Origin: a virus
Strand: one strand, 5' to 3'
Virus record (IMG/VR): IMGVR_UViG_3300006119_000008
Span: 1 to 64,000 of that record
DNA: 64,000 nucleotides
Part shown: piece by piece, positions 32,528 through 40,792 of the stretch
How the letters are laid out: every line of letters begins with the position of its first letter
How positions within the stretch are numbered: the stretch's first letter is position 1
The notes under the pieces: model-generated
The model's input: only the letters and a program-made list of their open reading frames with translations
Told to the model about the DNA's origin: nothing
The model's database searches: none
Program-made: the position numbers and the translations under genes

Positions 32528-33048
32528 TAGTAGGTCTTTCGCCCAGCATTGATAATATTATTAATGGTTTCACCAAGCTTGGTTTCTTGAATAATCCTGA
32601 CGGGGTCATCCACAGTCATGCCGCGTTCCCACTCTTGTGTGCTTCTTTCTACAGCACGCTCGATAAAGAATTGACCAGGCTCAGCCTGTTTTATCCATAG
32701 TGGCTTGCCATCTGTCAGGCTGCCATCGTCGGCAGATCTGGTTATGATGGGTAGCCTACCGACATCATTGCGGTTTATTCTTCTAAACGCCAGGCTGCCA
32801 TCAGCTTCACGAATAGGAATAACACGATCAGAAACAGTTGTGATAGGCCGCTCTGGCTCTCCCTGATCGTACTTTAAAATGTACTGTGCGCTCTCTGGCA
32901 CAACAATATCTACGATGCCATCCTGCCAGCTGGGCATGATCTGGTTGACTGCGTTAGCAGTCTTTTTAGGTGCAGTTGTTTTGATGATCTCAACAGCACG
33001 CCTGGATATTTTCTGTGTTTCACTGGCTGGTAATGGTATGTTGTTCAT
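32527..33048 (-). CDS. Neck protein (173 residues), HK97 gp10-like position
   Basis: Begins MNNIPLPASETQKISRRAVE; a helical start with KTTAPKKTANAVNQIMPSWQ is followed by a beta region (DGIVDIVVPESAQYILKYDQ) and an arginine-rich centre. This arrangement and place between head-completion and terminator genes suggests the tail-completion protein family (gp10/HK97-like). One-base overlap with the downstream gene and a four-base overlap upstream. Function inferred. Confidence 0.72.
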   Translation of the reverse strand: MNNIPLPASETQKISRRAVEIIKTTAPKKTANAVNQIMPSWQDGIVDIVVPESAQYILKYDQGEPERPITTVSDRVIPIREADGSLAFRRINRNDVGRLPIITRSADDGSLTDGKPLWIKQAEPGQFFIERAVERSTQEWERGMTVDDPVRIIQETKLGETINNIINAGRKTY

Positions 33049-33728
33049 ATTATCGGCACGTTATAGTATGGGTGTGTGGTTGGCAGATTGTAAAGCGTAG
33101 TGAACTGATTGACTATTTTTGTTGTGTCATAGCTGATCCCTGGACCAGTCCTGACAGTTTGAACGTTAACTGAGCTCACTTCAAAACGGTCACCCAGCGC
33201 GGTTGGTGTGTCACCATCCCAGGAGAGCACTCTGACCAGCAGATCGCCAACCCGGATCTCTGGATACCATGACATCTGAACAGTTGGATTGTCTCGCCAG
33301 AACTGACCGGTGCTGATGTTGGCGCGGATCTGTGGAGTATCCGCAGCCAGTGTGTACAGGTGGTAGCAGGTTGTTTTGAAACCACCATTGAATGTGGTGC
33401 CATAGCAGTTCGGGCAAAAGCTATTGCCTGACTGCTTATAAACATTGCTCACACGAGACTGTACAGAAGCATTGGGATTGGTAGGATCAACACTGTCCTG
33501 GCACTGCTGACAGTAGCCAACCAGACCCAGCGCAGCATCTTCTGCACGCCAGAGCTGTCTTACAATAATCTGTTCACCGAACCACTGCAGAGTCTCGTCA
33601 TGAAAGCGCTGCTGATTAATCTCAGCATAGATATCTCTTTGCTTTACTACAAGCAAAGGGCTTTCTTTCTGGTAGTAAAGATCTCCCTGCTGCACTGGTG
33701 GCAGTGGAGATGGGTCAATACCAGACAT
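33045..33728 (-). CDS. Neck protein with a zinc ribbon (227 residues)
   Basis: A head-closure candidate. It has an insertion with CQQC near 74-77 and CPNC near 103-106, a Cys4 zinc ribbon, within an otherwise beta-rich protein (VGDLLVRVLSWDGDTPTALGD near 162-182). The starting region PLPPVQQGDLYYQKESPLLV is typical of neck proteins. Zinc ribbons in connector proteins are uncommon and probably stabilise the insertion. It follows the homing endonuclease gene, which separates it from its likely old partner at 34360. Confidence 0.75.
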   Translation of the reverse strand: MSGIDPSPLPPVQQGDLYYQKESPLLVVKQRDIYAEINQQRFHDETLQWFGEQIIVRQLWRAEDAALGLVGYCQQCQDSVDPTNPNASVQSRVSNVYKQSGNSFCPNCYGTTFNGGFKTTCYHLYTLAADTPQIRANISTGQFWRDNPTVQMSWYPEIRVGDLLVRVLSWDGDTPTALGDRFEVSSVNVQTVRTGPGISYDTTKIVNQFTTLYNLPTTHPYYNVPII

Positions 33729-33731
33729 TGT

Positions 33732-34358
33732 TTATACGCCACCCATGTTAGCTGCGAACTCAGCGACTTCATTTTCCCAAACCACGCGGGCGGACCAACC
33801 CTGCTCTGCATACCAATCAATAAGATCTTGCGGGTTCTCGCCGCGATGCCAGTAGGTTCCCCAAACTTCTACAATCTCACGGGTGTCACGTTTAACATAA
33901 TCGGGAATATGTACGCCAACTTTAGGGTTACCAATAAAGTAACGTTTATCCTGTGTGCTAACGTAGCCAAGTGGTTCTAATACCGGCTTTAGAGAAAGCT
34001 CTACTTTAGAAGATTTGTTGTTCGAGCCATAGACATTAAGAAACTTACCTTCCTTATGAAGGCGAACATTCTTTTCAGACATCTTCTTGCGAAAACTATA
34101 ATCATATTTATGCTTTGCTAGGCGCTTAAGGTTGCGTGCACGCTGTTCTTCAAACGTAACTGTGCGGATATAATGCCCTGCAACGAAACGATTTTGGCGA
34201 TACTTATTTGTTCTAACAGTTTCACCACAACCACAACCGCATAAAACTTCACGGTCCTGGCATCCTGGGCATGTTTTACGGTCTGGACCACCACGAGTTT
34301 TAATCTGTTCTTTTTTTTCTTTACAAACACGGCACACATATTGGAGAGTAACTGGCAT
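33732..34358 (-). CDS. EDxHD/Vsr-like homing endonuclease with N-terminal zinc fingers
   Basis: A 208-residue free-standing endonuclease. The N-terminus has CRVC, CPGC and CGCGC (residues about 9-45), then a basic linker resembling nuclease-associated modular DNA-binding repeats (FRKKMSEKNVRLHKEGKFLN). The C-terminal domain has VGVHIPDYVKRDTREIVEVW followed by GTYWH, the order of catalytic acidic and His residues of the EDxHD superfamily related to Vsr. I start at the ATG at 34358 with GGAGGAG upstream, not the track of codons inside the previous gene. Its last residues (ANMGGV) nearly repeat the end of the upstream protein (ANLGGV). It lies between two connector genes and is not a virion component. 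Confidence 0.85.
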   Translation of the reverse strand: MPVTLQYVCRVCKEKKEQIKTRGGPDRKTCPGCQDREVLCGCGCGETVRTNKYRQNRFVAGHYIRTVTFEEQRARNLKRLAKHKYDYSFRKKMSEKNVRLHKEGKFLNVYGSNNKSSKVELSLKPVLEPLGYVSTQDKRYFIGNPKVGVHIPDYVKRDTREIVEVWGTYWHRGENPQDLIDWYAEQGWSARVVWENEVAEFAANMGGV

Positions 34359-34359
34359 A

Positions 34360-35250
34360 TTAAACTCCTCCAAGGTTGGCTGAAGCGTACTGAAAATGCG
34401 GCCTTGCTGGATTGATAAACATTCGTGGGATAAGACCACCAGCAACCAGCAGGCTTCGCTTGCTTCCTACCATGAAGCTACGCTTCATCTGACGCAGCTG
34501 CTTGTCAGCGATTTCCTTGTCGAACAGATATAGCTGCCACCAGCGTTGGTAGTAGTCACGACGATCCATCCAGGCAGCATTCATACCGTTGGGTGTGGGC
34601 TGCTCGATGTAGTTACGAGCGATGTGTTTCAGAAAGTGAGCATAGGTCTGGCTGGCCAGAACGCCGTACCAGTTACTGGGGAAGATCACCGCAGCATTAG
34701 CACCTATCTCATAGGCTGGATTGAATACTGGTTGAAACTCAAAATTGATATAGTCAATGGCTTCTGTGCTCATTACCATGGCAACTTCTTCGTACATCAA
34801 GAAACCACTCTGCTGCATCTCCTGCAGGTAAGGGCCACCACTGGTGCTGTCAAAACTTTTGTCCAGTCGGTGTACTATTCCTGCTGCCAGCTGACGCTCA
34901 TCATAACTCAGATTGCTCCAGTATGGCATCTGATCTGTTATGACCAGTTGATCAGTGTACTGCCTGTCACTGCCATTCACTGTGTATTGCCAGTTGACGT
35001 TATAGTTGCCCTGGATAGCAGTCTGTGAGCTGTCCAACATATACTGGAAGGTCCCAGTAGATTCTTGAGTAGCGTATGTGCCACTGGGAACTATTGTCAG
35101 ACTACCGTCAGTGCTGGTTATGCTCAGACTTACATCAGGAAAAGTATTACCGCTCACCGTGATAAGATCAGGGTCAGTTAGAACCCCGTTAGAATAGGTC
35201 ATTATACCAACGGGTTCTACTGCATACTGTGGGAACGGACGTACTCTCAT
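34360..35250 (-). CDS. Head-tail connector or neck protein (296 residues)
   Basis: The first 110 residues form an Ig-like beta domain (DVSLSITSTDGSLTIVPSGT, QGNYNVNWQYTVNGSDRQYT); the rest is helical with DERQLAAGIVHRLDKSFDST near 118-137 and tryptophan/tyrosine-rich DRRDYYQRWWQLYLFDKEIA near 228-247. This Ig plus helical adaptor arrangement occurs in neck proteins of several actinophages. Its C-terminal GGAGGAGTT codons also form the ribosome binding site of the homing endonuclease gene that follows. Confidence 0.72.
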   Translation of the reverse strand: MRVRPFPQYAVEPVGIMTYSNGVLTDPDLITVSGNTFPDVSLSITSTDGSLTIVPSGTYATQESTGTFQYMLDSSQTAIQGNYNVNWQYTVNGSDRQYTDQLVITDQMPYWSNLSYDERQLAAGIVHRLDKSFDSTSGGPYLQEMQQSGFLMYEEVAMVMSTEAIDYINFEFQPVFNPAYEIGANAAVIFPSNWYGVLASQTYAHFLKHIARNYIEQPTPNGMNAAWMDRRDYYQRWWQLYLFDKEIADKQLRQMKRSFMVGSKRSLLVAGGLIPRMFINPARPHFQYASANLGGV

Positions 35251-36146
35251 CAGCCTATGCCAGTCACTTGTAGAACTGCATATGCTGACCCTATATTGGT
35301 AGCAGGTTGACCAGGTGTATTGCTTATAAGAAAGCTAAACAATACTGGATTTCTAGAACTAGCTATATAAGTAGCCATTTGGCTGTATTCGTTGGCGGTC
35401 TGGTAAGTAGTTGCTTGTATTATACTCGGATAAGATGTGCTAAATGTTATTCCACCAGCCTGTAAAGCTATAGTAGCTACTCCACCGGATGCAGCAGCGA
35501 ACACAGCTACTCTACCCCATACTTGATAGGTTAGATGTCCTGACATTGTTATAGTCACGATAGCATTGCTATTTGTTCCAGCATTATTGTTATAAACTGG
35601 ACCGTTACCATACGCACCAGATGTAGTTATTGATAAAGGAACTATATTACTGCCACTTATCGCTAGTATCTGACCATCAGCTCCACCAACGATTGAGTTG
35701 TTAGCAGCAAAAGTACTGCCACTTATTGTAATTCCACTGATAGTGTTGGTGAATGCTGCACCACTGGCGCTAGTACCAACCAATAACTGACCAGATGCTG
35801 GAGTGGGGAAATCACCATTGGCGATCTGGTTGCTGATGCCAAAGTCACTGGATAGTGGACCAGCGACCCATTGCGTTCCTGCGCTGCCGCTGGTAGCAGT
35901 GGTTCCTTCGCGGCCTCTGCCACCGCTGATTGTAATAACGTTTACTGTACCAGTGGTGCTGACGTTGGTTACATAAATGATCTCGCCACTAGCAGTAACA
36001 CCGTTATAACCAGGATTAATAACAACAGGCAGATAGGTTCCAGTGGTCAGCTGGCTGGGGAAGCCAGTGCCAGTGAATGTAGTCTGAGTGGTGTTGAAAC
36101 CACTAAGCGTACCGTATAGAAAATTACCGCGATAACGAGATGCCAT
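35250..36146 (-). CDS. Fibre-like structural protein (298 residues)
   Basis: A Gly/Ser/Thr/Asn-rich protein. The N-terminal region (GFPSQLTTGTYLPVVINPGY, IIYVTNVSTTGTVNVITISGGRGREGTT) is shared in style with phage tail or head fibre attachment domains in which short loops repeat. The C-terminal half (VWGRVAVFAAASGGVATIAL) is beta-rich, as in receptor-binding domains. It neighbours the hydrolase gene. It might be a head fibre or tail fibre. Confidence 0.7.
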   Translation of the reverse strand: MASRYRGNFLYGTLSGFNTTQTTFTGTGFPSQLTTGTYLPVVINPGYNGVTASGEIIYVTNVSTTGTVNVITISGGRGREGTTATSGSAGTQWVAGPLSSDFGISNQIANGDFPTPASGQLLVGTSASGAAFTNTISGITISGSTFAANNSIVGGADGQILAISGSNIVPLSITTSGAYGNGPVYNNNAGTNSNAIVTITMSGHLTYQVWGRVAVFAAASGGVATIALQAGGITFSTSYPSIIQATTYQTANEYSQMATYIASSRNPVLFSFLISNTPGQPATNIGSAYAVLQVTGIG

Positions 36147-36154
36147 GCTTTATC

Positions 36155-36661
36155 CTAGGCTAGCTTCCAGGCTGGACGTACTTTTGTTGTGTTGAAACGC
36201 AGGAAGGTTTGTGGCTGACGGCCATCTACTCCATAGCCCTGCTGAGCGGTGTGAACAGGATGGTTTACCCAGGTGTAGCTGGGGTCACCCTGTTGACCGT
36301 GGCTGATGGTAAGGATGTCACCGTTGGTGTTGGATACAACCAGAGCTACGTGCTCACCGGTTCCAGGACCATATACAACTGCGTCACCCGGCATGGCCTG
36401 TGCGGCTGGAACATGAATACCGTGCTGCAATAGTGTGCCGGTATATCCCCAGCCAGCATAGTTAGCGCCGTTGGGGTCATTGGCTCCTGCACTGTAGTAG
36501 CATAGTGTGAAGAAGCCGCTGCAGTCGGTATTGACAGGCCAGACTGGCTTGCTCAGATGCTCGTAGGCCATACGGCCTGCGCCCTCGGTGTAGTTGAAGT
36601 GAGCCTTGTTGGCCAAGAACCACTTGCCATTTTGTACGATATCATATCTTGCGTCAGTCAT
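36155..36661 (-). CDS. NlpC/P60-type peptidoglycan hydrolase (168 residues)
   Basis: Catalytic cysteine in TDCSGFFTLCYY (Cys47), His104 in GEHVALVVS and His121 in ISHGQ give a Cys-His-His order. The G-D-A-V-V-Y segment before the first His is typical of NlpC/P60 enzymes. No signal peptide or cell-wall binding domain is visible. Such a free-standing enzyme may be an endolysin or a virion-associated lytic enzyme. It sits between fibre genes rather than next to a recognisable holin. A good AGGAG ribosome binding site precedes it. Confidence 0.87.
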   Translation of the reverse strand: MTDARYDIVQNGKWFLANKAHFNYTEGAGRMAYEHLSKPVWPVNTDCSGFFTLCYYSAGANDPNGANYAGWGYTGTLLQHGIHVPAAQAMPGDAVVYGPGTGEHVALVVSNTNGDILTISHGQQGDPSYTWVNHPVHTAQQGYGVDGRQPQTFLRFNTTKVRPAWKLA

Positions 36662-36692
36662 TGTTTTCTCCTGTTTGGTCTGTATTACCTAG

Positions 36693-36715
36693 TGTAAAAG
36701 CAACGGGGTTTTACA
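36693..36715 (-). other. AT-rich hairpin between fibre gene and hydrolase
   Basis: TGTAAAA and TTTTACA form a seven-pair stem around a nine-base loop in the 55-base gap upstream of the hydrolase. There is no U-run after it in the minus direction. It may stabilise or process the message. Confidence 0.45.
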
Positions 36716-36716
36716 T

Positions 36717-37241
36717 TCAAGTTGGGACAGTATCCCCACCAGCAGGACGATCTGGCTCGGCATAATCCTCTGGCACGGTCATTTCTGGTTCTGACCGCTC
36801 TTGCGAATCAGTTATTTGTTCTATTACGTAATCAGCTGCTGGTTGATCAAACTCATTGGTTATATTACCAACCGTGTCAACATTATTCTGGACTGTATAA
36901 CCACCAACAGGAACGGCAAGTTTGTAAATGCTTATCGTTGGGTTGGTAGTACTGATCTTGAATGAGAAGATGACAGTCTTGTTAGCCAGATCAGACAGCT
37001 TGAAAAGCTCATTCAGCTTTATATGAAGGCTTGTTCTAGTTCTAACACTGTCTAGCAGGACTAGTTCATCGCTGGTAAAAGTATGCAAATAATGTATTTT
37101 TATAAAGCTGGCAGAGTCAGGCACTGGTATGGTGAATCGCTGACCGCCAAGCTTGAATGATCCCAGTCTGGTTAGTCCTACCTGTGGTGTGATAGGTCTG
37201 CCACCAGTCAGATAGTCATTAGTTCTTCTGCTAGCACTCAT
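36717..37241 (-). CDS. Hypothetical structural protein (174 residues)
   Basis: Begins MSASRRTNDYLTGGRPITPQ; the centre is beta-rich (GQRFTIPVPDSASFIKIHYL, LANKTVIFSFKISTTNPTIS) and the end is acidic and proline-rich (EPEMTVPEDYAEPDRPAGGD). This is a plausible capsid- or fibre-associated protein, with a disordered acidic tail. No motif decides its role. It lies between the fibre genes. Confidence 0.68.
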   Translation of the reverse strand: MSASRRTNDYLTGGRPITPQVGLTRLGSFKLGGQRFTIPVPDSASFIKIHYLHTFTSDELVLLDSVRTRTSLHIKLNELFKLSDLANKTVIFSFKISTTNPTISIYKLAVPVGGYTVQNNVDTVGNITNEFDQPAADYVIEQITDSQERSEPEMTVPEDYAEPDRPAGGDTVPT

Positions 37242-37262
37242 AATTTTCTACCAGAATGACCA

Positions 37263-37466
37263 TTAGTAATTACCAGTTAGAGTCATATAAACTTGGGGCG
37301 ACCAATCAGATACTGTAAAGCTTGTGCTGAAAGCACCAAGTGCGGCTCCCGGCAGAGATGAACCAGCACTAGGTGCGCTAGTATATATGCACGAACCAAT
37401 CGGTGTGCCAGCAGAGTCAAAGTTAGGTATGATTGGATCAATACCGGTTAGTGCTGCCACTCTCAT
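37263..37466 (-). CDS. Small structural protein (67 residues), possibly truncated by an in-frame TAG
   Basis: The ORF starts MRVAALTGIDPIIPNFDSAG and ends WSPQVYMTLTGNY. It lacks a ribosome binding site at the ATG. Read in the same frame, an upstream ATG at 37529 gives MASDPTTDLG, then a TAG at 37497-37499, then RHGTATTSTN and this ORF. So the natural gene may begin at 37529 and be interrupted by an amber codon. The sequence is like the small virion proteins around it, for example in the IGSCIYTSAPSAGSSLPGAA segment. Confidence 0.6.
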   Translation of the reverse strand: MRVAALTGIDPIIPNFDSAGTPIGSCIYTSAPSAGSSLPGAALGAFSTSFTVSDWSPQVYMTLTGNY

Positions 37467-37531
37467 GTTAGTTGAAGTTGTTGCTGTGCCATGTCTCTAG
37501 CCTAGGTCAGTGGTGGGGTCCGAGGCCATGA

Positions 37532-39067
37532 TTAGTACCAGATCTCAATAATGCCAGCGGCACCGGCACCACCGGCTCCACCGGCACCTGAACCTGAGCC
37601 ACCGTTGTAGGAACCGCCACCGCCGCCACCGCCACCGCAACCGGGTGTCGTTGCCGTTGCGCCTGTGCCGCCATTGACGGTTGGATTTGAGCCGGGATTT
37701 GTTATTTGGTAAGTGACCAATGCAGCATTCGCAGCGGCTGATGCAAGACCACCAAGACCGCCAGTAGTGGCCGTTGCCGCAGTGCCACCGGAGCCGCCGA
37801 CTACGCCTTGATTAGGTGGTGCGGAGTTGGTGTTTGAGGGTCCGCCACTGCCGGGGTTGTTCTGTGACGATGAACTGTTGCCGCCGCTGCTTAGTCCGGC
37901 TGCTGCGTACATACCACCATTGGAGTTTGTTGTGGCGTTGGCGTTGCTTCCCGGTGCCGGTGCACCACCGTTGGCTTGTGCCAGCACTGTCGAAGTATTA
38001 GTGTCGGTCAGTTTAGTGGTACTACTACTATTACCACCGAACCCACCATTGTTGCCACCAGCAGCACCACCGGCTCCACCGGCTCCACCGGCTCCAATCG
38101 TGGCGGTCAACGTATGCCCAGCAGTCACGGCAACGTTGACGATTTTGACTTCACCGCCACCGCCACCGCCGGCTCCCACTTGGAGAACATTGGTACTCGG
38201 TGAGCCGCCACCACCGCCACCGGCTCCACCGCCGACTAGTCGAACAATGACGTTGCTAATGCCACTCGGGACAACCCATGTGCTACCAGTGGTGGTAAGA
38301 GCAACGTAAGCGGTACCGGAAACACCTTGGAACCCTTGGTTGCCCTGCGTACCCTGCGTCCCCTGATTACCTTGGAAGCCTTGGTTCCCCTGGAAACCTT
38401 GAAAGCCTTGGAAACCTTGATAGCCCTGAGTCCCTTGATAGCCTTGATTGCCTTGTACTCCCTGGTAACCCTGATATCCCTGATTTCCTTGATAACCTTG
38501 GTATCCCTGTGTACCTTTAAGACCTTGATAGCCCTGACTGCCCTGGTAACCTTGATTTCCTTGGGTTCCCTGCGGTCCAGGAATAGGCACAAAGATTGCT
38601 GTCTTGTCGATATACCAGGTATTGCTAACTGCAGTGAACGCAGCTGTCCCAGGCACATAGATCTCACCAATAAGCATGGTGCCAGCCGGTACAGCTGGCT
38701 TGACCGGAGGATCAGTGATGCTACCATTGTTCCATCCAGCCAGTGTTATAGCAGTGCCCTGAACGACTGATACTGTTGTGCCACTGACAACTACAATGTC
38801 ACGACGGTCTCCCGTGCTAGCAGCAACGGTTGTAAAGCTTGCTGCTGAGACACTGGTATTTGTTCCACTGATGGAATATGTTCCAGGCGTTAGATTGCCA
38901 CTGATCACAGTGCCACTGGGGTTGGTCAGGTTCCCTGACAGCTGGAAGCCACTGATAACACCGGTTGCCTGGCCGAGCAGGTACAAAGAGCTAAGGTCGG
39001 TATTATCCAGTACAGCCTGAGCTGGCCAGGTTGGATTGTTCTGTGATTCGGGAATGATCAAAGCCAT
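37532..39067 (-). CDS. Collagen-like tail fibre with glycine-rich tip (511 residues)
   Basis: Three regions. Residues 1-163 are a beta-rich attachment domain starting MALIIPESQNNPTWPAQAVL. Residues about 164-250 form 29 uninterrupted Gly-X-Y triplets, mostly GYQ, GNQ, GTQ and GFQ, a collagen-like trimeric shaft. The C-terminal domain has VVPSGISNVIVRLVGGGAGG, several poly-Gly/Ala runs and ends GAAGIIEIWY, the signature of glycine-rich tail-fibre tips like those in Salmonella phage S16 gp38-type adhesins. It is likely a receptor-binding fibre. The repeat coding DNA is unusually G-rich on the coding strand. Confidence 0.87.
   Translation of the reverse strand: MALIIPESQNNPTWPAQAVLDNTDLSSLYLLGQATGVISGFQLSGNLTNPSGTVISGNLTPGTYSISGTNTSVSAASFTTVAASTGDRRDIVVVSGTTVSVVQGTAITLAGWNNGSITDPPVKPAVPAGTMLIGEIYVPGTAAFTAVSNTWYIDKTAIFVPIPGPQGTQGNQGYQGSQGYQGLKGTQGYQGYQGNQGYQGYQGVQGNQGYQGTQGYQGFQGFQGFQGNQGFQGNQGTQGTQGNQGFQGVSGTAYVALTTTGSTWVVPSGISNVIVRLVGGGAGGGGGGSPSTNVLQVGAGGGGGGEVKIVNVAVTAGHTLTATIGAGGAGGAGGAAGGNNGGFGGNSSSTTKLTDTNTSTVLAQANGGAPAPGSNANATTNSNGGMYAAAGLSSGGNSSSSQNNPGSGGPSNTNSAPPNQGVVGGSGGTAATATTGGLGGLASAAANAALVTYQITNPGSNPTVNGGTGATATTPGCGGGGGGGGSYNGGSGSGAGGAGGAGAAGIIEIWY
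38318..38578. repeat. Collagen-like triplet repeat tract (29 Gly-X-Y)
   Basis: The 261-base tract encodes 29 Gly-X-Y triplets without interruption. Most Y positions are Gln and X positions are Tyr, Asn, Thr or Phe. The DNA shows short imperfect nine-base repeats, giving room for slippage or recombination that changes fibre length. Confidence 0.93.
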
Positions 39068-39069
39068 GG

Positions 39070-39798
39070 TTATGGTCCAGTGATCTGCTCGGTTACTGTT
39101 ATCTGGTCACCAATCGAGCTCAGTGTAGCACTGGTGCTAAACGGAGTGGCGAACATAAGCCCGGTATAGCCAGTTCCAGAAACAGTTCCACGTGTATTAA
39201 AGATGCCAACACCATTGATGGTCGATGGGATCGTGTCTGATGCACCAACTGTGAACACACTGGTAAGAGTTACAACAGTGCTACCACTGGTTGCTGTGGT
39301 TGTCGGTGCAGCACTGATGGCTACAACACTGGGTTTGCGCATAAGACCGCTGGTAGTGATCTCACCCGGCAAATTGATAGTGGAGTTGGTAACAGCATTC
39401 ATGTTGCCACTGCCCAGTGCCATGTACCAACTGGGTGTTGTACCGGTGAACAGCATGTAGTTGCTAGCTGTTCCTGGAACACTGCCCGGAGTGCTACCAT
39501 CGGTTCCTGGTGTGTACCACTGGTCTACAGTGACATTGCATGGACCAAATGCAGCAGCTGGGTTGTTAATAACATTTGCATATACAACTGCACCGGTGCC
39601 AGATGTAACTACTACAAGTGTGTAACCTTGTAGTGCTCCACTGGTAACAACAATGTTATTAATGGTATAGCTGTTAGAGGTTGCGGTGCTACCGGCACCA
39701 GCCCATGAAACAGGAGTGCCACCGGATACAGTTGTACTCCAGCTACCGGCACCAAACAGGCCACGGGCCCACATCAAACGCCCCTGGTTAACAATCAT
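39070..39798 (-). CDS. Virion structural or fibre-associated protein (242 residues)
   Basis: A Gly/Ser/Thr-rich protein beginning MIVNQGRLMWARGLFGAGSW. It has hydrophobic patches (MYQLGVVP-like on the other strand is ignored) and repeated SGS and TTSG turns. From memory, its start resembles proteins near the collagen-like fibre of actinophages. It has no catalytic motif. Four-base overlap with its upstream neighbour indicates coupling. Function unknown. Confidence 0.7.
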   Translation of the reverse strand: MIVNQGRLMWARGLFGAGSWSTTVSGGTPVSWAGAGSTATSNSYTINNIVVTSGALQGYTLVVVTSGTGAVVYANVINNPAAAFGPCNVTVDQWYTPGTDGSTPGSVPGTASNYMLFTGTTPSWYMALGSGNMNAVTNSTINLPGEITTSGLMRKPSVVAISAAPTTTATSGSTVVTLTSVFTVGASDTIPSTINGVGIFNTRGTVSGTGYTGLMFATPFSTSATLSSIGDQITVTEQITGP

Positions 39799-40160
39799 TG
39801 TTGCTCCTCTGGGATGTCATTAAGCGTGTAGTGGGTCTGCTCGTAGTCGTCAGGGCGGCCACCAACGCCATAGAAATCTTGTAGCTGCTTTTGCAGGATG
39901 GCATTATCGCTCCACACCCAGAGAGGTGTGCCATAGCCATGAGAGTCCCAAGCACCACTGCCATGAACAACGGCGATAAAGGCCTCGTGACCTGGTAGCT
40001 GGGTGATATCCGGACGGCGAGCGAACTCGAGTGCTATTTCCCGAACGTCTTCATCAGTGACAGTATAGCTGTCAGGTATGGTTATGTAAGTTACTGTTGG
40101 CGCAGAATCGTCAGGGATGGCGGCGAGCTTTGGGTACTGATTGCCTAGTTGTACCTGCAT
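39795..40160 (-). CDS. Hypothetical 121-residue protein
   Basis: Starts MQVQLGNQYPKLAAIPDDSA. Central EREIALEFARRPD-like segment (VREIALEFARRPDITQLPGH) and GSGAWDSHGYGTPLWVWSDN suggest a compact alpha/beta protein. The end is acidic (DIPEEQQ). No family recognised. Located between two fibre-region genes and coupled to the downstream one. Confidence 0.68.
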   Translation of the reverse strand: MQVQLGNQYPKLAAIPDDSAPTVTYITIPDSYTVTDEDVREIALEFARRPDITQLPGHEAFIAVVHGSGAWDSHGYGTPLWVWSDNAILQKQLQDFYGVGGRPDDYEQTHYTLNDIPEEQQ

Positions 40161-40168
40161 TTTTTACC

Positions 40169-40792
40169 TTAAATAAACTGGATACTAGCACTTACCAACA
40201 TCGTATCGCCGGGATTAAGAATCACACCATCAGCAAAGCTGGACTTCAAGAACATCTTGCCATTCGCAGTGTTGTTCCCACCTACTATGCGAGTTCCAGC
40301 GGGTATTACATTGGTACTGATAGGGCTGCCGTTGGCATGGCGAGTAATAGTAAGAGTATTCCCCGTGCCAGATACAACTGTCATTACCTCACTGAGCACC
40401 TGTACATCAAAAGGATATGTACCAGGAAAAACACTGGCATCTGAGACACTAACCGTTGTGGCACCAGGATTAAGCTGAGCTGTTAGTACAGTGTCAGCAG
40501 AGCTGGTTGATCCGTTAAAAAGCCCCAGGTTGGTTATAACCTGTGGGCCACTACTGGTTAGAGCAGCGGTGAGAACCAGAGTATCGTTAGTTGTGAACGT
40601 GGTCTGGAAACTACCAGACACCGCAACTCTTGGTCCAGATGGATTGCTAATGCTTTCATCTGTTCCCAGGGCTGGCGCTGCTCCAGTACCCCATTGCATG
40701 TATCTAGGCTGGGCAGCAGAGTATCCGCTCCCAACTAACACTGCAGTCAGGTTACTTCTCACCTGACTGGTCAAGGCTGTGGTTATCATCAT
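40169..40792 (-). CDS. Virion structural protein (about 207 residues)
   Basis: I start at the ATG at 40792, just after AAAGGAAG; the second ATG at 40789 gives better spacing and is equally possible, while a GTG at 40816 has no ribosome site. The protein begins with a helix (TALTSQVRSNLTAVLVGSGY), then YMQWGTGAAP and a beta-rich region (TNDTLVLTAALTSSGPQVIT, TLTITRHANGSPISTNVIPA). It resembles phage Dit- or fibre-associated adaptors in general style. Its first bases overlap the small ORF at 40752-40892. Confidence 0.65.
   Translation of the reverse strand: MMITTALTSQVRSNLTAVLVGSGYSAAQPRYMQWGTGAAPALGTDESISNPSGPRVAVSGSFQTTFTTNDTLVLTAALTSSGPQVITNLGLFNGSTSSADTVLTAQLNPGATTVSVSDASVFPGTYPFDVQVLSEVMTVVSGTGNTLTITRHANGSPISTNVIPAGTRIVGGNNTANGKMFLKSSFADGVILNPGDTMLVSASIQFI

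Noticed and set aside
38318-38578. Possible CRISPR-like array from the regular repeats
   Set aside because: The nine-base periodicity is coding (Gly-X-Gln triplets) with no spacers.
38327-38770. Plus-strand and alternative minus-strand ORFs across the collagen-like repeat
   Set aside because: These arise from the nine-base periodic repeat read in wrong frames (Leu/Ile/Ala and Lys/Val runs).
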